From Amycolatopsis roodepoortensis (lineage in GTDB: Bacteria; Actinomycetota; Actinomycetes; Mycobacteriales; Pseudonocardiaceae): 64,000 nucleotides of DNA. Below are positions 57,663 to 64,000 of this stretch, piece by piece. Every line of letters starts with the position of its first letter. The stretch's first letter is position 1. A program made the position numbers and the translations under genes. Under the pieces are notes generated by a model, which was given only the letters and a program-made list of their open reading frames with translations, searched no databases and was not told where the DNA came from. The DNA is taken from positions 3,100,001 to 3,164,000 of the forward strand of contig NZ_JADBEJ010000005.1 in assembly GCF_014873915.1 (NCBI RefSeq). Direction: 5' to 3'.

Positions 57663-59036
57663 CTACTTCAGGCCTTGCAACGACAACAGCAGCGGGTGCA
57701 CGTCGGTGGCGCCGACGCGACCGGACGGTTCGAAAGCCGGATCCGAGCAGAGCAGCACGGGACCGTCCTCGCCTGCATCCGGCAGCCGCCCGTGCGAGCC
57801 ACGCACCCAGCGCGGGTCGGTCGGGACGACGTCCATCGCGTACCGGAGCCCGGCGAACTTCTTCGCCAGGTTGAGCCCGGCCCGCGCCTTGGCGAACTTG
57901 TCCTCCGGGTCGAAGAACAGCTCGGCGGGGTCGTAACCCGGCTTGCGATGGATCTCGACGCCGCGCGCGAAGTCGGGCTTCCGCGCGTCGTCGAGCCAGT
58001 AGTAGTAGGTGAACCAGGAGTCCGGCTCGGCGACCGCGACGAGTTCGCCCGCGCGTTCGTGGTCGATCCCGTAGCGAGCCTGCGCCTCGCGGTCGAGCAC
58101 CTCGTCGACGCCGGTCAGCTCACCGACGATCGAGCGAACGCGCTCGATATCGGCGGAGTCGCGGACATAGACATGCGCGACCTGGTGGTCGGCGACGGCG
58201 AACGCGCGCGACGCCCACGGGTCGAGGTATTCCATGCCTGCCTGGGTGTAGACCTCCAGCAGACCCTCGCGCCGCAGTGCCCGGTTGATGTCGACCGGCC
58301 GGTGCACGTTGGTGATCCCGTACTCGCTGAGCGCGACCACGGTCGCCCCCGCGTTGCGGGCGTCGTCGAGCAGCGGCGCCAGCGCGTTGTCCAGTTCCCG
58401 CGCGGCCTGCCGGGCCTGCGGCGCGTCGGGGCCGAACCGCTGGAGGTCGTAATCCAAGTGGGGCACGTAGGTCAGCAGCAGATCCGGCCGCTTCTCGCGC
58501 AGGATCTGCCGCGACGCCCCGATCACCCACTTGCTCGACTTGAGCGACGCCGTCGGGCCCCAGTACTGGAAGAGCGGGAACTCCCCCAGCGCGCCGGTCA
58601 GCTGGTCGTGCAGCTCGGGCGGACGCACATAGGCGTCCGGCGACTTGCGGCCGTCGGCGTGATAGATCGGCCGCGGGGTCACCGTGACGTCGGTGCTCAT
58701 CCCCATCGCGTACCACCAGCACACGTTCGCCGACGTGTAGCCGGGGTGCGCCGCCCGCGCGGTCTCCCACAGCTTCTCCCCGCCGACGAGCCGGTTGTGC
58801 TGGCGCCACAGGAAGATCTCGCCGAGTTCGCGGAAGTACCAGCCGTTGCCGACGATCCCGTGCTGGGCGGGCATGAACCCGGTGAGGAAGGTCGACTGCG
58901 CGCTGCAGGTGACGGCGGGCAGCACCGTGCCCAGTTCGGCCTGCCAGCCGTCTCGCGCGACGGCGGACAGTTTCGGCATGTCCCGCAACGCCTTCGGGGT
59001 CAGCCCAACGACGTCGATGACGACCAAGGGTTTCAC
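57663..59036 (-). CDS. alkaline-phosphatase-superfamily phosphodiesterase (EboF-like)
   Basis: A 457-aa nucleotide pyrophosphatase/phosphodiesterase-fold protein. It starts at GTG 59036, overlapping the EboE stop (GTGA). VIDVVGLTP (metal Asp), AVTCSAQSTFLTG (nucleophile Thr/Ser region with the metal site), YVPHLDYDLQRFG (metal Asp and His), ALSEYGITN and the late His residue GATDVHPL form the usual set of the superfamily. No signal peptide, so it is probably cytoplasmic. It is the final gene of the ebo-type operon before the palindrome cluster. Hydrolysis of a phosphorylated or nucleotide-linked intermediate is likely. Confidence 0.85.
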   Translation of the reverse strand: MKPLVVIDVVGLTPKALRDMPKLSAVARDGWQAELGTVLPAVTCSAQSTFLTGFMPAQHGIVGNGWYFRELGEIFLWRQHNRLVGGEKLWETARAAHPGYTSANVCWWYAMGMSTDVTVTPRPIYHADGRKSPDAYVRPPELHDQLTGALGEFPLFQYWGPTASLKSSKWVIGASRQILREKRPDLLLTYVPHLDYDLQRFGPDAPQARQAARELDNALAPLLDDARNAGATVVALSEYGITNVHRPVDINRALRREGLLEVYTQAGMEYLDPWASRAFAVADHQVAHVYVRDSADIERVRSIVGELTGVDEVLDREAQARYGIDHERAGELVAVAEPDSWFTYYYWLDDARKPDFARGVEIHRKPGYDPAELFFDPEDKFAKARAGLNLAKKFAGLRYAMDVVPTDPRWVRGSHGRLPDAGEDGPVLLCSDPAFEPSGRVGATDVHPLLLSLQGLK

Positions 59037-60103
59037 GCGGACGCCCCTTCCTTGACGAGGTTCGCCTGTGCCCACTCGAGTTCCGCGGCGATCCCGCCGA
59101 CGAGGTCGCCCGCGTCCGGGAGCACACTCCAGGTGTAGGTCTCGACCTCGATATGCGGTTCGCCGGGCAGCCCGGCGGCGACCGTGCGCAGGACGTCGGT
59201 CGTGGTGGACAGCGGCGCGGCAGGCGCCTGGTGCAGCGGCATGTGGAAGTGCACGCGCCACGGCCCGTCTCCCGGCAGGTCGGTCCACGCCTCGGGCAGG
59301 TCGTCGGCCTTCCGCACGACACCACCAGAAAACTCCCGAACCTGGTGCAGGTACCGCGGTTCCGCGAACGCCGCCAGCGCCTCACGCGCTTCGGCGGGCC
59401 TCTCGACGTGCAGTGCGGCGGAAGCCTGCACCTTCACGATGTCCACATCGGACTCCGCGATCGCCTTGAGGGTCTCCGCCGGGTCGGCGAACGACACCGC
59501 GAGGTGACAGGTGTCCAGGCACAGCCCGACATGCTCCGGATCGACGCGGCCGGACAGCCAACCGAGCGCGTCGGCCACGGTGTCGAGCACACAACCGGGC
59601 TCCGGCTCGACGGCCAGCTTGATCGGCCGGTCGCCGATCGCCCGTACGACTTCACCGAAGGCTTCGGCCGCGCGGCGGTCGTCCGATTCGGTCCACGGTT
59701 CACGCCAAGCCAACGGCAGCGTCGATATGCTGCCGTAAGAAGCATCTTCGGCGAGGAGGTCGGAAAGTACGTTCACGCAGTCGATCGTGTACGCGACCCG
59801 ATCCGGGTTCGTCCACTCAGGACGGTAGACGGCGTGCTTGACGACGTCGTCGTGGAAGCCGCCGTACGGGAAGGCGTTGAGCGTGTACACCGAAAGCCCG
59901 CGAGCGTCGAGTTCGGCGCGGAAACGCTTGCGCGCTCCCGCGTCTTCGGCGAGCCCGCGCGCGACCGGAGCGGAAAGCCACAGCCCGACGCCGAGCCGAT
60001 CCGCGCCCAGTCGCTCACGCACCGGCAGGGCATACCGCTCCAGCTGCGCGACGATACCGCCGACGTCTTCGGCCGGGTGGACGTTCGTACAGTAGGAGAT
60101 CAT
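59033..60103 (-). CDS. eboE: EboE-type TIM-barrel metabolite-traffic protein
   Basis: A 356-aa TIM-barrel protein beginning MISYCTNVHPAEDVGGIVAQL, the characteristic EboE start. Further hallmarks are LNAFPYGGFH, KLAVEPEPGC, VGLCLDTCHLAVSF and WRVHFHMPLHQAP, with metal-type Glu, Asp and His as in isomerases. I start at ATG 60103 because it overlaps the TatD-family stop (ATGA); a longer frame to 60223 has no family resemblance. In cyanobacteria ebo genes are needed to move a scytonemin precursor to the periplasm; the molecule handled here is unknown. Confidence 0.92.
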   Translation of the reverse strand: MISYCTNVHPAEDVGGIVAQLERYALPVRERLGADRLGVGLWLSAPVARGLAEDAGARKRFRAELDARGLSVYTLNAFPYGGFHDDVVKHAVYRPEWTNPDRVAYTIDCVNVLSDLLAEDASYGSISTLPLAWREPWTESDDRRAAEAFGEVVRAIGDRPIKLAVEPEPGCVLDTVADALGWLSGRVDPEHVGLCLDTCHLAVSFADPAETLKAIAESDVDIVKVQASAALHVERPAEAREALAAFAEPRYLHQVREFSGGVVRKADDLPEAWTDLPGDGPWRVHFHMPLHQAPAAPLSTTTDVLRTVAAGLPGEPHIEVETYTWSVLPDAGDLVGGIAAELEWAQANLVKEGASA

Positions 60104-60963
60104 TTGCGAGCACCTCGCAGCACCGAGTTGCCCTCGAAAGTCACGGCCTCGCCGGTGAAACCGGGCAGCGGATCGAGCGTGAGCCTCCCGCTGAGCCCGT
60201 AGAAGTCGACCGGGTTCTGCCACAGCACCTTGTCGACGTCGGCCTCGGTGAACCCGCCGTCGAGCATCGCCTGCCCGGTCTTGGCGGTCTTCAGCGGATC
60301 GGACCGGCCCCAGTCCGCGGCCGAGTTGACGATCATCTTCTCCAGCCCGTACTGGCGCAGGATCTCGACCATCCGGTGCTCGTCCATCTTGGTGTCCGGG
60401 TAGATGGAGAAACCCATCCAGGCGCCGGAATCCTTGACCAGCTCGACGGTGACCTCGTTGAGGTGGTCGACGACCACGCGCTCCGGCGCGACGCCGGCCT
60501 CACGCACCACGTCGAGGGTGCGCTTGGTGCCTTCCAGCTTGTCGCGGTGCGGGGTGTGCACGAGCACCGGGAGGTCGTGCTCCAGCGCCATCGCCAGCTG
60601 CTGCGAGAAGACCTCGTCCTCTTCCTTGGTCATCGAGTCGTAGCCGACCTCGCCGACCGCGACCACGCCGTCCTTCGCCAGGTACCTCGGGAGCACGTCG
60701 AGCACCTCGCGGCAGCGGGGGTCGTTGGCCTCCTTGGGATTCAGCGCGATCGTGCAGTGGTGCCGGATGCCGAACTGGGCGGCGCGGAACCGTTCCCAGC
60801 CGATGAGCGCGTCGAAGTAGTCGGTGTACGAGCCGACGCTGGTCCGCGGCTGCCCCAGCCAGAACGCGGGCTCGACCAGAGCTCGGACACCGGCCGCGTA
60901 CATGGCTTCGTAGTCGTCGGTGGTCCGGGAGGACATGTGGATGTGGGGATCGAAGATACGCAC
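60100..60963 (-). CDS. eboB: TatD-family metal-dependent hydrolase (EboB)
   Basis: A 287-aa amidohydrolase-fold protein. It starts at GTG 60963. FDPHIHMSSR (the HxH metal pair), GEVGYDSMTKEE (Glu), VLVHTPHRDK (His) and VVDHLNEVT (His), SAADWGRSD (Asp) supply all metal ligands of the family. Unlike TatD nucleases the loop GFSIYPDTKM is of the ebo type. It overlaps the EboE start. Substrate unknown; the reaction is expected to be hydrolysis of an ester or amide in the same pathway. Confidence 0.9.
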   Translation of the reverse strand: MRIFDPHIHMSSRTTDDYEAMYAAGVRALVEPAFWLGQPRTSVGSYTDYFDALIGWERFRAAQFGIRHHCTIALNPKEANDPRCREVLDVLPRYLAKDGVVAVGEVGYDSMTKEEDEVFSQQLAMALEHDLPVLVHTPHRDKLEGTKRTLDVVREAGVAPERVVVDHLNEVTVELVKDSGAWMGFSIYPDTKMDEHRMVEILRQYGLEKMIVNSAADWGRSDPLKTAKTGQAMLDGGFTEADVDKVLWQNPVDFYGLSGRLTLDPLPGFTGEAVTFEGNSVLRGARK

Positions 60964-60965
60964 GG

Positions 60966-62381
60966 TCAGCGGCCTTCCTTGAGCAATGAGAGGGCGTCGG
61001 CGGGAACGTCACGTCCGGCCGCCCTGCGTTCGTCGGCGAAATCGGCGAGCATTCTTCGGAGCTCGTCGTCCGCGCGGGAAGCGAGGTCCGCGACGGCGGC
61101 CAGCGGCACCCCGACGAAGACGCATTTGAGGACGCCGTGGCGCCACGTGTGGTCGTCCAGGAACCGCGCGAAGGCACCCATGGCGGCCGCGACCAGCCTG
61201 ATGTCGTTGGCGCGCAAGGCGTCTTCGACCAGCCTGATGCCGGTGTCGGTGACTTCGGGGCCGGGGAACTCCAGCGCGTTGAGCGCCCGCAGGACTCCGC
61301 GCCGCTCGGCGTCGTCGCCGTAGCGGTAGAGATCGTGCAGTTCCGTGGCCAGCGCGGCGTCGTCGAGGACGTCGGCCAGCACCGTCACGAGCCGGACCCG
61401 CGCCCGGTCGTCGACCGTGCCGTGGACCAGCCCCTGCGGGTCGGTGTCCGGGTGCAAGGCCTCCCGGCCGACCTCACGGCCGACGGCCGGGAAGAGCGAG
61501 CCGATCACCGACGGCTTCTCCCGGATCCGGCGTTCCGCCTTGGCCGACCACGTCTGCGGCATCGCCGCGGTCAGCGCCTCGAAGGCCCGGCGCGCGGTGT
61601 CCGGCGCGGCGTGGCTGTGCCGGGGCAGCTCGACCGCGGCCAGCCCGGTGTAGCCGATCTCCGCCAGCGCGGCGAGCGTCCCCGGCAGGTCCAGATGCCC
61701 ATCGCCGAACTCCAGGTGTTCGTGGACCCGCGGCAGCATGTCGTCGAGCTGCACGTTCCACAGCAGCGGACCGGCGACTCGGACGCATTCGGCCGCGTTG
61801 ACCGGCTCGACGACGACACAGTGCCCGACGTCGAGCGTGACCCCGAACAGCTCCGGCTCGCCGAGTTCCTTGCGCAGGTTCAGGACCTGGCCCAGATGCT
61901 GCACGAGGTGGCCGGGCTCGGGTTCCATCGCCAGCCGGACGTTCAGCCGCGCGGCGTGCTCCAGGACCGCCGCGACCCCTTCACGCAACCGGGACCAGGC
62001 GAGTTCGTTGTCCACAGTGGACACACCCGACCAGAACGAAACACAATCCGCACCCAGATCCCCGGCGATCCTTAAGGCTCGCGCCAGGAAGTCGATCCGG
62101 AGCGCGGGGTCGTCCGAAAGCAGCGTCGGCGAGTGCTTGCGCCACGGGTCGAGCAGGTACCGCGCGCCGGTCTCGATGACGACGCGGTTCAGGCCGAGCG
62201 CCGAAAGCCGGGAAGCCACGTGGTCGACCTGCCGTGCCAGATCGTCGGCGAACGGGTCGAGATGGTCGTGGTCCAGGGTCAGCGCCACCCCGGTGTACCC
62301 GAGGTCGGCGATGATCGCGAGCGCGTCGTCGAGGCGGTGGTTGGAAAAGCCGTTGGTGCCGTATCCGAGGTGAAAACTCAT
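60966..62381 (-). CDS. TIM-barrel isomerase fused to an EboA domain
   Basis: A 471-aa fusion. Residues 1-275 form a sugar-isomerase-type TIM barrel (MSFHLGYGTNGFSNHRLDDA; AMEPEPGHLV; GVTLDVGHCVVV; HLEFGDGHLDLPG with metal residues). The C-terminal 190 residues are the EboA domain, ending with VEDALRANDIRLVAAAMGAF, TWRHGVLKCVFVGVPL and a conserved ERRAAGRDVP helix. In Pseudomonas-type ebo clusters EboA is a free protein, so this fusion is an actinobacterial variant that ties the isomerase to the EboA step. Overlaps with the prenyltransferase stop (ATGA) and lies 3 bp from EboB. Confidence 0.9.
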   Translation of the reverse strand: MSFHLGYGTNGFSNHRLDDALAIIADLGYTGVALTLDHDHLDPFADDLARQVDHVASRLSALGLNRVVIETGARYLLDPWRKHSPTLLSDDPALRIDFLARALRIAGDLGADCVSFWSGVSTVDNELAWSRLREGVAAVLEHAARLNVRLAMEPEPGHLVQHLGQVLNLRKELGEPELFGVTLDVGHCVVVEPVNAAECVRVAGPLLWNVQLDDMLPRVHEHLEFGDGHLDLPGTLAALAEIGYTGLAAVELPRHSHAAPDTARRAFEALTAAMPQTWSAKAERRIREKPSVIGSLFPAVGREVGREALHPDTDPQGLVHGTVDDRARVRLVTVLADVLDDAALATELHDLYRYGDDAERRGVLRALNALEFPGPEVTDTGIRLVEDALRANDIRLVAAAMGAFARFLDDHTWRHGVLKCVFVGVPLAAVADLASRADDELRRMLADFADERRAAGRDVPADALSLLKEGR

Positions 62382-63226
62382 GTGGGGCTCACCTTCCTCG
62401 ACAGCTTGCGGGCGATCGGCAGCGCGGCGGCGACCAGCGCCGCCCCCAGTACCGAGCCCTTGGCCGTGACCGCCGCCTGCAGCGGGACCATGCCGTGGAT
62501 GCCGGATTTCGTCGCCGAGCGAACGGACTTCGCCGACGGGTCGCGGACGGCGTCCGCCTGCGCCCTTCCGACCAGGCCCGCGTAGCCCGAACCGGCCGCC
62601 ATCGAGGCCGCGCGATGCCAGCCCCCACGTGCCGGTCCGGTCAATGCCAACGTTGTCGCCGCGCAGCTGGTGGCCAGTGCCGCCCGGGCGGTCGCCGGGT
62701 TCGCGCCGTGCACTTCCCCGGTGGACAACGCCGTGACGCCGAGCGTGTGGACGCCGACAGCCGCGGCGGCCGTGGCCGCCTTCTTCGGAGAGTCACCAGC
62801 GCCCAGCAGGACGTCGAGCGTGCGGCAGGCCGCCATCGCCACCGGCCCGGCAGGCGTCGGTTTGAGCACGGTGTCGTACGCCCACACCGCCGCCGCGAGC
62901 GGAACCGCGACCCGCATCGACCGGCGACCGCCGCCGAGCGCTGCCAGGCCAAGTCCGGCAGCGGTCAGCGCGGCCCCGGTGGTGAGCGCCGCACCGGCAC
63001 TCACCCGCCCGGACGGGATCGGCCGCTCGGGACGCTCCACCGCGTCGAGCTTCCGGTCCGCCCAGTCGTTGAGGGCCATCCCGGCCCAGTAGAAGGCGAC
63101 CGAAGACAACGGCAACAGCAGCCGTCGCCCGGTCATCTTGAGCCCCGCCGCGGCGGATCCGGCGACCGTGTCGCCGAGCACCGTCAACGCGGCGGGTGCC
63201 CGCACCAGCTCCACGTAAGCCTTCAC
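62378..63226 (-). CDS. SCO3242-type UbiA prenyltransferase (EboC)
   Basis: A 282-aa integral membrane prenyltransferase. The UbiA motif NDWADRKLDAVERPERPIPSGRVS includes the NDxxDxxxD metal-diphosphate site (near 68-76); the second aspartate motif is YDTVLKPTPAG (near 128-138). Eight to nine helices. It starts at GTG 63226, overlapping the inositol-phosphate-synthase stop (GTGA). UbiA enzymes transfer a prenyl chain to an aromatic or sugar acceptor; with inositol-phosphate synthase just upstream, a prenylated cyclitol phosphate is a reasonable product, as in archaeal or mycobacterial lipid chemistry. Confidence 0.9.
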   Translation of the reverse strand: MKAYVELVRAPAALTVLGDTVAGSAAAGLKMTGRRLLLPLSSVAFYWAGMALNDWADRKLDAVERPERPIPSGRVSAGAALTTGAALTAAGLGLAALGGGRRSMRVAVPLAAAVWAYDTVLKPTPAGPVAMAACRTLDVLLGAGDSPKKAATAAAAVGVHTLGVTALSTGEVHGANPATARAALATSCAATTLALTGPARGGWHRAASMAAGSGYAGLVGRAQADAVRDPSAKSVRSATKSGIHGMVPLQAAVTAKGSVLGAALVAAALPIARKLSRKVSPT

Positions 63227-64000
63227 AGGGTTCCCGCCCAGGCGATCAGGCGGGCGGTCTGCTCGGCGAACCGGTGTTCGTCGCTGCCCAGCGGATCCTT
63301 GAAGAAGAAGCCGAGTTCGGTCAGCGCGCCGCTCTGGCCGGCGGCGTGCGCGGCGGTGACCAAACGGGCCAGATCCAGGATCAGCGGCGCCGCGAGCGCG
63401 GAGTCGTAACCGGTCCAGGTGAACTGCAGGCTCATCCGCGCGCCGAGGAAACCCTCGAACGACACGTGGTCCCACGCGGTCTTGATCTCACCGAGGTCGG
63501 GCACGTTGTCGATGTGCAGCGGCGCGGTGACGTCCTCCCCGAGCAGCGCCGCGAGCCCGCGGGCCTTGGATTCCAGCTTGCTGTTCGCGGTCACCGGATC
63601 GGCGAGGGTCTCGCCGTCGCCGCCGCCCAGCAGGTTGGTGCCCGCCCAGGAGCGGACCTTCAGCGCCCGCGCGCTGAACATCGGCGCGAGGACCGTGCGC
63701 AGCAGTGTTTCCCCGGTCTTGCCGTCGCAACCCGCGTACGGCAGGCCTTCCCGCTCGGCCAGCTGCCGCAGCGCGGGCAGGGTGATCCCGGCGGACGGCG
63801 TGAACTCGACGTACGGGCTGCCCGCCTTCAGCGCCGCGTAGGCCGACAGGGAACTCGACGGGAGCACCGCTCGCGCCGGATCCACCAAGGCCGCTTCCAG
63901 CGCGTCGAGGTCGTCGTGTTCGGGCAGGTGGGGACACGGGGCCTCGGTGGAGGAAACGTTGACCACCACGACCCGCGCGAGGTCGTGCCGGTCGGCGAAA
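63223..64000 (-). CDS. inositol-3-phosphate synthase (5' end outside the window)
   Basis: The C-terminal 259 residues of a myo-inositol-1-phosphate synthase-family protein; the N-terminal part lies beyond position 64000. Recognisable elements are VVVVNVSSTE, PYVEFTPSAGITLPAL, GLPYAGCDGKTGETLLRTVLAPM and AGTNLLGGGDGETLADP with the catalytic Lys-type loop and SKARGLAALLG. It converts glucose 6-phosphate to inositol 3-phosphate with NAD. The position at the head of the ebo operon suggests a second, pathway-specific enzyme. Completeness cannot be judged. Confidence 0.9.
   Translation of the reverse strand, partial: FADRHDLARVVVVNVSSTEAPCPHLPEHDDLDALEAALVDPARAVLPSSSLSAYAALKAGSPYVEFTPSAGITLPALRQLAEREGLPYAGCDGKTGETLLRTVLAPMFSARALKVRSWAGTNLLGGGDGETLADPVTANSKLESKARGLAALLGEDVTAPLHIDNVPDLGEIKTAWDHVSFEGFLGARMSLQFTWTGYDSALAAPLILDLARLVTAAHAAGQSGALTELGFFFKDPLGSDEHRFAEQTARLIAWAGTL

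Overview
This is a 64 kb piece of a high-GC actinobacterial chromosome. The GC-rich third codon positions, GTG and TTG starts, Tat-exported enzymes, dense TetR/MarR/LysR/AraC regulation, DUF222-HNH gene and dispersed CGAAAGTGGCTTTCG palindromes fit a Pseudonocardiaceae member, most likely Amycolatopsis; the genus is inferred. There are about 52 protein genes and no rRNA, tRNA, CRISPR array or complete insertion sequence. Left end (1-5.8 kb): a MarR regulator, a membrane protein, a Tat-exported phosphocholine-type phospholipase C with a discoidin tail, an unusual 21-bp inverted tandem-repeat array, a small membrane protein and a Crp/Fnr regulator preceded by a 31-codon reading frame with an internal repeat. 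Conflict/RiPP locus (5.8-15.2 kb), the most interesting part: a 65-aa peptide resembling FxSxx-COOH precursors is translationally coupled to a HEXXH-motif protein (putative peptide beta-hydroxylase family). Converging on them is a 13-nt-spaced to 1-nt-spaced operon of a VMAP-type protein with an N-terminal nucleotide-cyclase fold, a MoxR AAA ATPase and a 1463-aa vWA-NB-ARC-TPR protein of the FxsT type. The peptide lacks the FxSxx terminus and no radical SAM enzyme is present, so this looks like a variant of the known system. Middle (15.6-45.3 kb): a secreted trypsin-like protease; a divergent PucR regulator and hydrolase-ABC-ABC-acetyltransferase operon; an MFS pump with a MarR regulator and twin palindromic operators; a more AT-rich island encoding a class III cyclase-fold protein and a CYTH (class IV cyclase/triphosphatase) protein, both with rare TTA codons; Spo0M; an erythromycin-esterase-like protein; an exported intradiol dioxygenase with a carbohydrate-binding tail and AraC regulator; a GT87 mannosyltransferase with an SDR; a DUF222-HNH protein with flanking repeats; an FAD monooxygenase/TetR pair; a DJ-1/PfpI protein divergent from a LysR regulator with a perfect operator-like palindrome; a GlxA-type regulator; a BCCT osmolyte transporter; and a SigJ/ECF41-like sigma factor operon with AhpD-like and DoxX proteins. 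Right end (45.3-64 kb), all on the minus strand: a secreted and cytoplasmic carbohydrate-oxidation block (cupredoxin-Ig protein, two giant ThuA/PQQ-type dehydrogenase proteins, a two-domain multicopper oxidase, two sugar isomerase-like TIM barrels) followed upstream by an ebo cluster (inositol-phosphate synthase, SCO3242-type UbiA prenyltransferase, TIM-EboA fusion, TatD-family EboB, EboE, phosphodiesterase). Five gene pairs there overlap by ATGA or GTGA, implying tight co-translation. The two blocks probably handle an unknown polar metabolite or glycoside, made or modified inside the cell and processed outside it.
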